From Ruminococcus sp. (GTDB lineage: Bacteria; Bacillota; Clostridia; Oscillospirales; Acutalibacteraceae), in NCBI GenBank assembly GCA_017473775.1, contig JAFUJH010000012.1:1-59147 (forward strand): DNA of 59,147 nt, given 5' to 3'. The translations under genes were made by a program, and so were the position numbers. Below the pieces are notes generated by a model. That model saw only the letters and a program-made list of their open reading frames with translations. It ran no database searches and had not been told where the DNA came from. Position 1 is the first letter of the stretch. Every line of letters starts with the position of its first letter. Shown here piece by piece: positions 42,883 through 51,793 of the stretch.

Positions 42883-42910
42883 TTGACTTTATCTTACATA
42901 GAGGTATAAT
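42883..42910 (+). promoter_or_regulatory. Promoter of the glycosyltransferase-like gene
   Basis: TTGACT (42883-42888), a 16-nt spacer ending GG and TATAAT (42905-42910). The same layout occurs at 45300-45327 and 50386-50413. Confidence 0.65.
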
Positions 42911-42985
42911 TTTATTGAAAGTGAATTTGGCGGATTTGTAAAAAACAGATTGCGGGCTGAATTGAAATCAAAGGACGGGAATAAA

Positions 42986-43957
42986 GTGGATACAAAGTAT
43001 AATTATGTCTTGTATAATTTTTTTGAAGAATGTTATGAGCCGATTTTCTGGCCTTTGAAAAAGTATCCTTTTGTGCGTATATACAAACACGCTTTTGAAT
43101 CAGGCAAGCTAAAGCAATTGTTGTTTTTTGTTCATTGGTCGGCAAAGGTCAACAGAATACTCACACTTCCTTTCAAGGGTGTTTGGTTCAAAAGGATGTG
43201 CAAGCAGAACTTTAATAACAATAAGCCGTGTTGTTACATTTTTCACAGTGGAAAGTATATTGACCAGACACCTGCTCTCTATGACTATATAAAGAAGCTT
43301 AACCCTGATAACAAGGCGGTCGTTATATATTGCGACCTGATTTCTAAAAAACAATGGGATATCAGCAAAGTAAAATCAGTGTCTGATATGATTGTTACAT
43401 ATGATAAGGGCGAGGCAGAGGAGTACGGGGTGGATTATTTCCCCCTTGATTTTTACGGTGCTGTTGAGGAGGTCACAACACCTGATACCTTTGAAAATGA
43501 TGTGTATTTTCTCGGTTTTGCAAAGGATAGGCTTGAGGAAATTCACTCTGCATACAGAGTTTTGTCAGATGCAGGGTGCAAATGCAAGTTCATTATTTGT
43601 GGAACTCAGGAGAAGGACAGAATTGAAGGAGAAGGGCTTCACTATATTTCTCCCATAAGCTATAGAGAAAATCTGAAAAATGTAAATAGCAGCAGATGTG
43701 TACTTGAGATAATTCAAGGCGGAAGCTGTGCGCCGACATTGCGTTTGCATGAGGCTTGTACATACAAGCGTAAGCTTATTACCAATAATACAAATCCTGA
43801 ATATAACGATTATATTGATAGCAGTAATCTTCTGGTCTATGAGAATGCTGAAGAAATTGACACGGATTTTGGCAGGACACCTGTTAATTATAAAGGGTTT
43901 GAATCTGAGGCAAAGAGTCCTCTGAAGTTTATTGAATATCTGGAGAATAATCTATAA
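42986..43957 (+). CDS. Glycosyltransferase-like protein (GT-B fold, polysaccharide type)
   Basis: A 323-aa soluble protein. No close family is certain. The N-terminal half has CCYIFHSGKYIDQTPALYDYIKKL. The C-terminal half shows VYFLGFAKDRLEEIHSAY, CKFIICGTQEKDR, YRENLKNVNSSRCVLEII and LRLHEACTYKRKLIT, a pattern of GT-B nucleotide-sugar binding domains in lipopolysaccharide- and capsule-type transferases. The start GTG at 42986 has AAGGA 10 nt upstream; a TTG at 42950 is an alternative. It is transcribed alone, in the surface-polymer region. Confidence 0.65.
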   Translation: MDTKYNYVLYNFFEECYEPIFWPLKKYPFVRIYKHAFESGKLKQLLFFVHWSAKVNRILTLPFKGVWFKRMCKQNFNNNKPCCYIFHSGKYIDQTPALYDYIKKLNPDNKAVVIYCDLISKKQWDISKVKSVSDMIVTYDKGEAEEYGVDYFPLDFYGAVEEVTTPDTFENDVYFLGFAKDRLEEIHSAYRVLSDAGCKCKFIICGTQEKDRIEGEGLHYISPISYRENLKNVNSSRCVLEIIQGGSCAPTLRLHEACTYKRKLITNNTNPEYNDYIDSSNLLVYENAEEIDTDFGRTPVNYKGFESEAKSPLKFIEYLENNL

Positions 43958-43965
43958 ATATTACA

Positions 43966-43994
43966 GGGCTTCCGATTTTTCGGAAGCCTTTTAT
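43966..43994 (+). terminator. Terminator, GGCTTCCGA family copy 3
   Basis: Stem GGCTTCCGA/TCGGAAGCC (43967-43975/43980-43988) then TTTTATA. Confidence 0.85.
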
Positions 43995-44005
43995 ACTTTG
44001 TTTAT

Positions 44006-44101
44006 GTGATCTTAGACAATCTGAATGTGTCAGAGCTTGCGAGGGTGTGCGACCTGAGCCGCCGGGCTGTTTATAAATATATTTCTCTTTTGGGAGCATA
44101 A
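44006..44101 (+). pseudogene. HTH remnant (recombinase-type C-terminus)
   Basis: A 31-codon frame from GTG 44006 to TAA 44099-44101 reads NLNVSELARVCDLSRRAVYKYI near its end, a clean helix-turn-helix like those at the C-terminus of serine recombinases. No ribosome site or rest of the gene is present, so it is best read as a fragment. Confidence 0.4.
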
Positions 44102-44121
44102 ACGAAGGAAGCGGAGTTTGG

Positions 44122-44748
44122 TTAATAAATATCAGCTGCTTTACTTAGCTTATCTATATTTTGTTCATAGTTTTTATAGTCGCTTGTATAACTAATCAGA
44201 CTTCCTGATGGGTTTAAGCTAAAATCAACAAAAACACTAACTTCGACATATAATTCATTTAATGTTCCAAATTCAGATTCAAACTTATCACCATATGTAT
44301 TCCTAAGAGATTTTATATCTGCTTCGATTTCATTATTGAGTTCTTCGGCTTTTATACAAGCATTTTTATAATCTTTACACATAGTGTGAAATTCCATAGC
44401 ATCTGTATTAAGGCTTATGCCAAATGAAGAATTATGTAGCCAACCATATTCTTCTGCGATTTCACATTGCCATAGTTTTTCCATAGGAGTTTCACTGGCA
44501 TCCCAAAAAGCCTCAAAGTCATCAGGCACATTTGCCATATAAGATAAACAAGCAGCTGCGGAATCTGCCCCAACGATTTCCCAAACATCAATAACAACAT
44601 CACATATGCTTTCGCAGGTTTGCGATAAGTCAGTTATTTTATTATATTCTGATATGTATAACTCTTTTGTATCTTGGGAAGATTCTCCGCACGCACAAAG
44701 TGAAATCCCTAAAATAACAACCATAAGTAATGCGATAAACTTTTTCAT
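44122..44748 (-). CDS. Lipoprotein of unknown family
   Basis: A 208-aa protein. The signal peptide KKFIALLMVVILGISLCAC ends in a lipobox with cysteine near residue 20. The mature part is acidic and largely helical (YISEYNKITDLSQTCESICDVV, CKDYKNACIKAEELNNEIEAD). No family is recognised. The start is ATG at 44748; the ribosome site is weak. A perfect consensus promoter precedes it. It is divergent from an XRE regulator, and an inverted repeat ATGTCA/TGACAT covers the -35 region, so repression by that regulator is plausible. Confidence 0.72.
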   Translation of the reverse strand: MKKFIALLMVVILGISLCACGESSQDTKELYISEYNKITDLSQTCESICDVVIDVWEIVGADSAAACLSYMANVPDDFEAFWDASETPMEKLWQCEIAEEYGWLHNSSFGISLNTDAMEFHTMCKDYKNACIKAEELNNEIEADIKSLRNTYGDKFESEFGTLNELYVEVSVFVDFSLNPSGSLISYTSDYKNYEQNIDKLSKAADIY

Positions 44749-44812
44749 AAAATTACCCACTTTCAAAATATAAAATTACGGGCATATATACTTAAATTCC
44801 CCGTTTGTTTAT

Positions 44813-44860
44813 ATTATATATCCTCAAATTACATATGTCAACAAATTTATATACTGACAT
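44813..44860 (-). promoter_or_regulatory. Consensus promoter with overlapping operator-like repeat
   Basis: TTGACA (44836-44841), a 17-nt spacer and TATAAT (44813-44818) on the minus strand. The inverted repeat ATGTCA (44835-44840) / TGACAT (44855-44860) overlaps the -35. Confidence 0.7.
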
Positions 44861-44915
44861 TCCATATAAATAGCCCTTGAGGGATTTATACTATATACAG
44901 ACGGAGGTGTGTAGT

Positions 44916-45230
44916 ATGGATTACATCGAGTGGTTTTATAAGAGGGTTTCTGAGCTGAGAGTTCAAAAGGGCGTATCAGCAAGAGAGATGAGCTTGTCAC
45001 TGGGACAGAGCGAAAGTTATATAAACAAGATCGAAAACAAAAGGACCTTGCCGTCTTTGACAGGGTTTATTTATATATGCGAATACTTTGGCATTACTCC
45101 GCAAGAATTCTTTAACAATAACACCGTGTCACCCCAAAAGACAAAACAGCTCATAAACGAAATTGAAAAGCTGACCCCTGAGCAGGCAGAGCATATTTTG
45201 CAGATCATCAAAGATATAAATGGCAAATAA
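44916..45230 (+). CDS. XRE-family HTH transcriptional regulator
   Basis: A 104-aa protein. The HTH at about 8-65 has VSELRVQKGVSAREMSLSLG, QSESYINKIENKRTLPSL and EYFGITPQEFF. A C-terminal helix (TPEQAEHILQIIKDI) probably dimerises. The ATG at 44916 has GGAGGTG upstream. It probably controls the divergent lipoprotein gene and itself. A strong terminator follows 4 nt after the stop. Confidence 0.88.
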   Translation: MDYIEWFYKRVSELRVQKGVSAREMSLSLGQSESYINKIENKRTLPSLTGFIYICEYFGITPQEFFNNNTVSPQKTKQLINEIEKLTPEQAEHILQIIKDINGK

Positions 45231-45233
45231 AAT

Positions 45234-45258
45234 TGAGCGGAGGGATCCGCTCTTTTTT
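45234..45258 (+). terminator. Terminator of the XRE gene
   Basis: Stem GAGCGGA GGGA TCCGCTC (45235-45252) then TTTTTTG. Confidence 0.88.
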
Positions 45259-45299
45259 GTTACTGCTAATTAAGTTTTAATTAAAATTTCGGCTTTGCC

Positions 45300-45327
45300 T
45301 TGACTTTGTGCGGTATAGGGGTATAAT
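45300..45327 (+). promoter_or_regulatory. Promoter of the membrane protein gene
   Basis: TTGACT (45300-45305), a 16-nt spacer and TATAAT (45322-45327). It lies inside the longest open frame, so translation must start further downstream. Confidence 0.65.
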
Positions 45328-45400
45328 TACTGTTGCACCGTGTTCGGTGTTTCTGTGCGTGCTTTGCTTGCACAGGTATGTATGGATTGGATGGGATTAT

Positions 45401-46027
45401 ATGGATTTGGGGTGTGTACATCCCAGACGCAGGGCTATCACGGCGGCGTTGTGTCTGATGTTGTGTGCCGTGGGGGTTTACAGCTGTCTGACACATCTGA
45501 CGATATATCTGGATGTGGAGATATTTGAGCTTAACCTGCTGATTGAGGATTTGATAATACTGGCAGGCTATGTGCTTATGGCGGTGGGAGCTTTCAGAGT
45601 AAACCCTGTGCTGCCCGGCTTGGGACTCTCGGTTGTAGCATTAGAAAAAATAGTTGGAATCTGCACGGATTTGTGGTTTTCTGAAGCACAGAAGACAGCG
45701 CAGGAAATCTGTACCCTTGTGTTTGTTGATGTGTTTGAGATTGCAGGACTTTTGTTTGCCGTACTGATTATACTGTCACAGGTAAGGGTGTTGAAGAGCC
45801 TGAGTTCCTTTGCAAAGAAATGCTGGTTTGTGCCTGCATTACTGCTGATGGTTTCCTTTGTGGGATATCTGTTTGCAAATATCGGTGTGTTGACAGATGC
45901 TACCTTCGGGATGCTTTTTCTTTGGCTTGCTGTGGTGAGCTTCTGTGTGTGGTGCACAGACCCTGAGGGTATACCCCGATGGATAGCAAGAAGAATCCGC
46001 GAGAACGAAGCCGCCGAGAATAAGTGA
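45401..46027 (+). CDS. Polytopic membrane protein of unknown function
   Basis: A 208-aa protein with about six hydrophobic segments: AALCLMLCAVGVYSCL, LIEDLIILAGYVLMAVGAF, PVLPGLGLSVVALEKIVG, VFEIAGLLFAVLIILSQV, FVPALLLMVSFVGYLFANIG and GMLFLWLAVVSFCVWC. The tail is charged (RRIRENEAAENK). No family is recognised. The ATG at 45401 with GGATGGGA upstream was chosen because the earlier in-frame start at 45308 lies within the promoter. Confidence 0.65.
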   Translation: MDLGCVHPRRRAITAALCLMLCAVGVYSCLTHLTIYLDVEIFELNLLIEDLIILAGYVLMAVGAFRVNPVLPGLGLSVVALEKIVGICTDLWFSEAQKTAQEICTLVFVDVFEIAGLLFAVLIILSQVRVLKSLSSFAKKCWFVPALLLMVSFVGYLFANIGVLTDATFGMLFLWLAVVSFCVWCTDPEGIPRWIARRIRENEAAENK

Positions 46028-46051
46028 AAATAAATATGGATAAAAATAACG

Positions 46052-46090
46052 ACCGCCGAGGTGATAAATTCACTTCGGCGGTTGCTGTTT
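46052..46090. terminator. Terminator between convergent genes
   Basis: Stem ACCGCCGAGGTGA/TCACTTCGGCGGT (46052-46064/46070-46082), a 13-bp stem with one wobble. Confidence 0.82.
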
Positions 46091-46096
46091 GTGCGC

Positions 46097-49000
46097 TTAG
46101 TTTAATTCAAAGGATTCCCATTGGTTTGAGGTGTTGTTGAAGATAAGTGTGTAGCTTGTTTTCAGGTCGGCGGTCTGGGTGCCCTGACCGTTGTTGAAGA
46201 TTATGTTCTGATATTTTTGAGGAACTTCGTAGTAATAAATATCATCTGTCAGCTGCTCCATTTTTACACCGTGCCAGGGATATGCTTCACCCTCGGAGTC
46301 TGACCAGTAGTAGCAGTAAACATCGCTCCAGCCTGCGGTATTCTTCATATATACATGAGTGCCATCGGGGGACACGGTGTTATTCTCTGTAGGCATAGAG
46401 GTCTGCGCAGGGTCTGTTGCTTCTGTCACAGGGGGTGTGACCTGGGGAGTGATGTAAATTTTCTCGCCAATGGGATAGCCCGTAGGGATGCCAGCAATGT
46501 GCTTTTGGATGGCTGTGGCGTCCTTGATGTTGACCTCGTTGTTTTGGTCGGAGTCTGCACACAGCAGTGTCTTATCCGAGAGCATCTCCAGATTTGCAAT
46601 GTGCTTCTGGATTGCTGTGGCGTCTTTAATGTTTACATCCTTATCCAAATCTGTATCGCCAAGAATAATGTACTCGGAGGGCTGTGCAGGTGCTGTTGCA
46701 GGCAGGGTGTCAGGCTCGGAGGTGGTTGTTTCTGTAGGAGTTGTAGGGACAGTTGTGGGGATTTCAATTTCCTTATCGCTACGCTCTATCCACACAATCT
46801 CGCTGTCGTAGGCGCTGTTCATGCCAGTGACGGTGATACCTGCAGACATAAGCTCTGCACCCGACTTTGTGCAGTTAAGGTTTGTCCTGTCCTCAAAGGT
46901 CAGCTTGTAGGTGCCTGATGCGTCAAGTCCCTTGAGCTTCACTGTTTTGCTTGTTTCGCCTGATTTGTCGCGGAAAAGGAACAGTGAGCCCTGATCGATG
47001 CTCTCGTTGTAATACTCAATGCCGTCGATGGTGTTACCTGTAGGCATAGGCAGAACATGATATACATCAGCACCGCGCAGTATGGGACGCTGTTTCTCCT
47101 TATAAAGACTCCAACCTTCTTTAAGAGCGGACAGCTCCTGACTGTTTAAGCGGTTGGACACATTCTGCATCATCATTGCGCCCATCATAGCTGTGCGGAC
47201 ATTGTAGGTTATCCACTCCTGCTGATTGCTGTTAATTAGGTTTTGTTCGTTGGAATCGGCAGGCCGCCAGTCAAAGCCCATATCGAACTTGAGCTGAACG
47301 GGGTTTATCATATAGGAGTTGGAGTAGAACGCCATTCGGTGATTCAGCGCTCCGCCTGAGTCCTCCATTGTCATAAAGGTCATTTTTTGCAGAGTAGCGA
47401 AGTCCTTCAGTGAGCCGCCTGCGGAGCAGTGCTCATAGCGGAAGTCCTCATTCCAGTCAATAAGGCTCTGCAGAATATACATAAGCCCTTCGTGGTTTGC
47501 GTAGTTGTTGGGCTTGAGCACATCAAAGTCGCTTCGCCAGTAGTCAATATCCCAACTTGAGAGTCTTGTCTTGAGAGCGTTGAGCTGTGTTTCTCTGCCG
47601 CTCTTTGTGCCGATATCCACACCCTGATAGGTGTCGCACATATAGAGTGAGGTCTTGACCGAGGGGTAGCTTGCCTTGACAAGGTGGCCGTAGGTCATGC
47701 CATTTGGCCACTTGGAGGGATAAGGGTTCCACTGCTGTTCAAGGTTTGCGTCAAAGGCGGAGTTAGAGGGAACAGTCCACCAGTAGTCCATCTTGGTCAG
47801 CTCTACACCCCAGCTCTCAAGGTTGCAGTCATAGAGGTAGCCCTTTAAATCCTGCTCGGAGAACAGCGGCAGATGAAGCTCAATGAGAGGCTCGTTTTCA
47901 TTCTCACGGAGGGATTCTGTCATAAGGTGATTATAAAACCACTTTTTCATCTGATTGCTACCCTCGTCTGCGTCACCTGAGTATGCACCCATGAACACAG
48001 GGGGGATGGTGAGGGTCTCGCCGTTTTCTCGCACAATTGTATCAGCTACACTGCCAAGAGAGGCAGAAAATCTGATTTTCTTTGCGTTGTCCTGAGTTCT
48101 CAGAGAAAGCTCGCCGTAGCTCCACTCATAGCCTGTGTACAGACCCTCGGCACTGCCTTGAATGATGTTGAAGGGCAGTGTGCCTGAGTTTGCAAGCCAT
48201 GAGTTCTCCACAGTGGATTTGATGAAGGTGTCCTTGCCCACATTATCTGTCAGCACGCCTGTGGTGAAAAGTCCGTCAAAGCCGTTGTTAAACCGTGAGC
48301 GGTTGAAGCGGTAAACGGTGTTCTGTGTGGTAGGAGCTGTCAGCTGAATATCTGCACAGATAAGGTCAGATTGTGAGAAGCTGATAGTTTTGCCTGTGGT
48401 GTTTGTAATATCACTGTAATGATAAAGAGGACCTGTGGGATAGATTTTGTAATAAGAATTAAGGCTGAGACCCTGTACACTGCCTGTGTATTTAAGGGTC
48501 AGTGTGTGGCAGGCGTCCTTGCCTGTGCCTGCAAGGGGTTTGGAATTATCAAGGGTTGCTTCCTTGAGCGTCCAGCTTATATTGCCCCCTGTGTATGTAT
48601 TGGTCAAAGGCAGTTCGCTTGCTTTGTCTATCCAGTTTGTGCCTGTAGCCTTGTTTGTAAGAGAGGTCAGGTATTCTTTGTTGTTATCTGTGGTGATTGT
48701 GGCTGTTATGTCAGAATTCTGCAGAGTGTAGGACTTTGCATTCTGAGAAAGGGCAGGGGGAGTCTCGTCGTAGGAATCGTAGACAATCTCTGTAAGGGTA
48801 ACATCGTCAAACCACACATCGCCTGTTATGCCTGCACCAAGATGCTGGTTGATGGAATAGTTGGGCTCAACTACAAGTCTTGGAGTCACAGAGGTAGCAC
48901 TGCCGCTGTTCCATACTCCCGATACATACACCCACTTACCGTAGGAGTCGATATTCAGAAGCTGAAGCTCTCCTGTGCGGTCGTTCATATCAATATAACC

Positions 49001-49315
49001 CCATGTGGAGTTATCTGCACGATAGATGTAGCCGCTGTACAGATAGTCGGTCTGTGGCTTAACAGAAACCGTAGAGTGGTTTGCAACGCACACAGAGCCT
49101 CCGCGTGCAGAGCACTTAACGGAATAACTGCCTGTGTGGGCTTTGTCTGTTGTTCTGTAGATACTGCCTGTTGCCCAACCGCCGTCATATTCAAAAGAGG
49201 AGTTGGCGATGAGACTTGAGCTTGAGGCAGATGCACTCAAAGACAGGGCGGGAACAGATGTGATAATGAGCACAAGTGCAAGGAACATACAGAGAATGTG
49301 TTTTGTTCTTTTCAT
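46097..49315 (-). CDS. Secreted GH36-like glycosidase with dockerin and starch-binding-like module
   Basis: A 1072-aa secreted enzyme. The signal peptide ends near ALSLSASA. An N-terminal CBM4/9-like beta domain (about 32-175; NSSFEYDGGW, DVWFDDVTL) is followed by a GH36-type alpha-galactosidase domain (about 190-850) with YWRSDFD near residue 596 as nucleophile site, EHCSAGGS and W-R-P-A-D segments. A Thr-rich linker leads to a type I dockerin (886-947) with two DxDxxxxVNIKDATAIQKHIA repeats. A C-terminal CBM26-like module (about 988-1072; VYMKNTAGWSDVYCYYW, IIFNNGQGTQTADL) ends the protein. It should join a cohesin-based complex on starch or galactosides. The promoter is at 49347-49375. Confidence 0.85.
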   Translation of the reverse strand: MKRTKHILCMFLALVLIITSVPALSLSASASSSSLIANSSFEYDGGWATGSIYRTTDKAHTGSYSVKCSARGGSVCVANHSTVSVKPQTDYLYSGYIYRADNSTWGYIDMNDRTGELQLLNIDSYGKWVYVSGVWNSGSATSVTPRLVVEPNYSINQHLGAGITGDVWFDDVTLTEIVYDSYDETPPALSQNAKSYTLQNSDITATITTDNNKEYLTSLTNKATGTNWIDKASELPLTNTYTGGNISWTLKEATLDNSKPLAGTGKDACHTLTLKYTGSVQGLSLNSYYKIYPTGPLYHYSDITNTTGKTISFSQSDLICADIQLTAPTTQNTVYRFNRSRFNNGFDGLFTTGVLTDNVGKDTFIKSTVENSWLANSGTLPFNIIQGSAEGLYTGYEWSYGELSLRTQDNAKKIRFSASLGSVADTIVRENGETLTIPPVFMGAYSGDADEGSNQMKKWFYNHLMTESLRENENEPLIELHLPLFSEQDLKGYLYDCNLESWGVELTKMDYWWTVPSNSAFDANLEQQWNPYPSKWPNGMTYGHLVKASYPSVKTSLYMCDTYQGVDIGTKSGRETQLNALKTRLSSWDIDYWRSDFDVLKPNNYANHEGLMYILQSLIDWNEDFRYEHCSAGGSLKDFATLQKMTFMTMEDSGGALNHRMAFYSNSYMINPVQLKFDMGFDWRPADSNEQNLINSNQQEWITYNVRTAMMGAMMMQNVSNRLNSQELSALKEGWSLYKEKQRPILRGADVYHVLPMPTGNTIDGIEYYNESIDQGSLFLFRDKSGETSKTVKLKGLDASGTYKLTFEDRTNLNCTKSGAELMSAGITVTGMNSAYDSEIVWIERSDKEIEIPTTVPTTPTETTTSEPDTLPATAPAQPSEYIILGDTDLDKDVNIKDATAIQKHIANLEMLSDKTLLCADSDQNNEVNIKDATAIQKHIAGIPTGYPIGEKIYITPQVTPPVTEATDPAQTSMPTENNTVSPDGTHVYMKNTAGWSDVYCYYWSDSEGEAYPWHGVKMEQLTDDIYYYEVPQKYQNIIFNNGQGTQTADLKTSYTLIFNNTSNQWESFELN

Positions 49316-49346
49316 AAAAATTGCCCCCTTTGGCTTTTATGCTTTC

Positions 49347-49375
49347 ATTGTACGATAAATGAGGTAAGTTGTAAA
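49347..49375 (-). promoter_or_regulatory. Promoter of the dockerin glycosidase gene
   Basis: TTTACA (49370-49375), a 17-nt spacer and TACAAT (49347-49352). Confidence 0.55.
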
Positions 49376-49406
49376 GAAAAAAGCACACCCAAATGCTTGG
49401 GTGTGC
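49376..49406 (-). terminator. Terminator of the coiled-coil protein gene
   Basis: Stem GCACACCCAA/TTGGGTGTGC (49383-49392/49397-49406), followed on the minus strand by TTTTTTC. Confidence 0.85.
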
Positions 49407-49427
49407 CTGAGTGGATGTAGATTTTTA

Positions 49428-50273
49428 TCAGAAGTCGAAGGACTCGGGGGATTCGCCGTCAGCAGAGGAGCTGTCATCGGTGGAATCTGTGTCAGCAGGA
49501 GCCTCCTGAGCAGTCTCTTCGGCAGGAGCAGGGTCTGCCTCGTCAACCTCTTTGAGTGTCAGGTCAATACTGCCAAGGATTGCACCGATATCTGCGGCTG
49601 CCGCCTGGTCCTCCTCAGAGTATTCCTCAATGTAGTTGTCGTCCTCGTACTCATCTTCGTATTCAAACTCATCGTACATATCGCGGAATTCATCGCCCTC
49701 GGGGTATTCCTCCTCAGTTGATCCTTCGCCGCTTCCTATGCGTGATACAGCGGCAGTTGCACGGGATGCAACCTCGTCCACAGCGGCTTTAGCCTTATCT
49801 GCGGCAACGGATGCTTTCTGCTTGATGGTGGTGATGGTCTCCTGTGCCTTGTCGGGCAGGTTATCCACAGCGGCCTTTGCCTTTGTGCTCAAATCTCTTG
49901 CAACTTCGGCGGTTTTGTCCTTTGCCTGCTGAACCTTGCTCTCCAGTTCTTCTCTGAATGCAACTGTGCACTCATCAACAGAGTGTGCCTTTCTGAGTTG
50001 TTCAAGGCGGATTTTTGCACGCTCCTCGCGGAGCTTCAGGTGGTCGATTGTATCATAGAGCATCTCTACTCTGGCTTTGTTCTTCTCCAGTGTGCCCTCG
50101 CAGTACATACGGCCTATCTCTGCATATGCGTTACGCAGACGCTTTTTATCTGCCGCCATAATCTCCTGCAGGCGTGCAATCTGTCCTTTGATTCTTGTAC
50201 GCTCTACTATTTCCTTGGTTGCGTCTACAAACAGCTCGCCCATAACTTTGGAAGGAGTGTAATCGTTGCTCAT
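49428..50273 (-). CDS. Coiled-coil protein with acidic tail, unknown function
   Basis: A 281-aa soluble protein with three parts. A basic coiled coil (about 1-105; GQIARLQEIMAADKKRLRNAY, DHLKLREERAKIRLEQLR) is followed by an Ala/Lys-rich amphipathic helix (110-175; KAKAAVDNLPDKAQETI, repeated KAAVDEVASR) and a strongly acidic, Tyr-rich disordered tail (EYEDEYEDDNYIEEYSEED). GAGG precedes the ATG. No family is recognised; the shape suggests a bridging or membrane-surface-bound protein. Confidence 0.7.
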   Translation of the reverse strand: MSNDYTPSKVMGELFVDATKEIVERTRIKGQIARLQEIMAADKKRLRNAYAEIGRMYCEGTLEKNKARVEMLYDTIDHLKLREERAKIRLEQLRKAHSVDECTVAFREELESKVQQAKDKTAEVARDLSTKAKAAVDNLPDKAQETITTIKQKASVAADKAKAAVDEVASRATAAVSRIGSGEGSTEEEYPEGDEFRDMYDEFEYEDEYEDDNYIEEYSEEDQAAAADIGAILGSIDLTLKEVDEADPAPAEETAQEAPADTDSTDDSSSADGESPESFDF

Positions 50274-50385
50274 ATAAAGACCTCATTTCTGTGATTGTTG
50301 TATCAGTAGTGTGTTATGTAAGATATACACATCTATATTATTACACTAATTAAGAATAAAATCAATAAAAATTTGTAAAAAGCCT

Positions 50386-50413
50386 TTGACTCTTATTCTA
50401 CCCGTGATATAAT
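50386..50413 (+). promoter_or_regulatory. Promoter of the CpXC gene
   Basis: TTGACT (50386-50391), a 16-nt spacer and TATAAT (50408-50413). Confidence 0.65.
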
Positions 50414-50463
50414 AAAATAGATTAAATATGCAGATTGCTTTTTATATATAAGGAGGACAAACA

Positions 50464-51156
50464 GTGGCAAATGTAGTTGTAAAGAAAATTGCCTGCCCCA
50501 AGTGCTCTGAGTGCACAGAGGCGAAGCTTTATATGAGCATAAATGCAACCAACGAGCCCACACTGCGTGCCGATGTAATGGACGAGAGGCTCTTCAAGTT
50601 CAGGTGCACTGCCTGCGGACACGAGGCAAGGCTCACATATCCTGTACTTTATAATGATATGAAAAACCGCTTTATGATATATATGATTCCTGAGGTGGAC
50701 CGCTTTCAGCTTGAGGATGTAGAGCTTGAGCAGAAGTACGAGCGGCTCCGCGGAATCAGAAAGCGTCTTGCGTCAGACTTTAACAGCTTCAAGGAGAAGG
50801 TGTTTATCTTTGAGTCAGGGCTTGACGATATGGCGGTGGAGATTACAAAGCTTGTTATATCCGAGATGGTGGCTAAAAAATACGGCCTCTCACAGGTTGA
50901 GGAGGGCTACCTGTCTATGTATGACAGAGAGAAAAACACCATGGGATTTACCTTCTTTGTAGGTAAGGAGCACGAGCCCTATGTGCAGTCAGCCCGACTT
51001 GAGATATACGGCAAGGCGGTGACCATTGTCAGCGAAATGGCAATCAAGGACAGAAAGCTGTCGGGTTTTATCAAGATTGACCGAGAGTGGGCACAGAATG
51101 TGCTGTACCGCTATAAGAGAATGAAACAGCTTGATAAAAAAGCTCAGGAGGATTGA
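50464..51156 (+). CDS. CpXC-domain protein
   Basis: A 230-aa protein. Near the N-terminus it has CPKCSEC (12-18) and, about 36 residues later, CTACGHE, forming a zinc-ribbon-like CpXC domain. The rest is alpha/beta and unassigned (YPVLYNDMKNRFMIYMIPE is typical of the family). The start is GTG at 50464 with GGAGGAC upstream. It overlaps nothing but ends 1 nt before the acetyltransferase start, so the two are translationally coupled. The function is unknown. Confidence 0.85.
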   Translation: MANVVVKKIACPKCSECTEAKLYMSINATNEPTLRADVMDERLFKFRCTACGHEARLTYPVLYNDMKNRFMIYMIPEVDRFQLEDVELEQKYERLRGIRKRLASDFNSFKEKVFIFESGLDDMAVEITKLVISEMVAKKYGLSQVEEGYLSMYDREKNTMGFTFFVGKEHEPYVQSARLEIYGKAVTIVSEMAIKDRKLSGFIKIDREWAQNVLYRYKRMKQLDKKAQED

Positions 51157-51157
51157 G

Positions 51158-51760
51158 ATGACTCAGTTTGAGCGAATGCTCGCGGGGCTTCCGTATCACG
51201 CAGATGACGAGACCCGTGCAAAGATGATGAACACCAGACTCCTTCTGCAGGAGTACAACTGTCTTGCTCCCGATAATATGGACAGGAAGAATGAAATCCT
51301 CAGAGAGCTTCTGGGCAAAACAGGAGAGAGCGTCTACATTGAGCCGCCCTTTCACTGCGATTACGGCTGTAATATTGAGCTTGGGGAGAATTTCTACGCC
51401 AATTATAATCTGATTGTGCTGGATTGCAACATAGTCAGAATCGGTGACGATGTGCTCTTTGGACCTAATGTTACCATTACTGCCGCAGGACACCCCATCC
51501 ACCCCGAATCGAGAAAAAAGTACGAGTACGGAATCCCTGTGACTATCGGCAACAAGGTGTGGATTGGTGCAAATGTTGTAATTTGCCCGGGCGTGACAAT
51601 CGGTGACGGGTCGGTTATCGGTGCAGGAAGTGTAGTTACCCGAGACATACCTGCCAATGTGGTGGCATTCGGCAATCCTTGCAAAGTATATCGGGAGATT
51701 ACCGACGAGGACAAACCTTTTTATTATAAAGACAGACCCTTTGATGTAGAGGATTATTAA
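51158..51760 (+). CDS. Sugar O-acetyltransferase (maltose/galactoside acetyltransferase family)
   Basis: A 200-aa protein. The N-terminal Mac domain (about 1-55; TQFERMLAGLPYHADDE, LLQEYN) is followed by left-handed beta-helix hexapeptide repeats with YIEPPFHCDYGCNIELGENFYANYN, catalytic His in AAGHPIHPE (about 107-115) and VWIGANVVICPGVTIGDGSVIGAGSVVTRDIP. It acetylates sugars with acetyl-CoA, usually as detoxification of non-metabolised sugars. AGGAGG in the end of the CpXC gene is 6 nt before the ATG. A long 3' UTR holding hairpin array C follows before the terminator. Confidence 0.93.
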   Translation: MTQFERMLAGLPYHADDETRAKMMNTRLLLQEYNCLAPDNMDRKNEILRELLGKTGESVYIEPPFHCDYGCNIELGENFYANYNLIVLDCNIVRIGDDVLFGPNVTITAAGHPIHPESRKKYEYGIPVTIGNKVWIGANVVICPGVTIGDGSVIGAGSVVTRDIPANVVAFGNPCKVYREITDEDKPFYYKDRPFDVEDY

Positions 51761-51793
51761 AATCAGATAATCAAAAGTAAAAAAACCGATGAT

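Noticed and set aside
45308-45400. N-terminal extension of the membrane protein
   Set aside because: The TATAAT at 45322-45327 lies inside it, so the transcript starts later.
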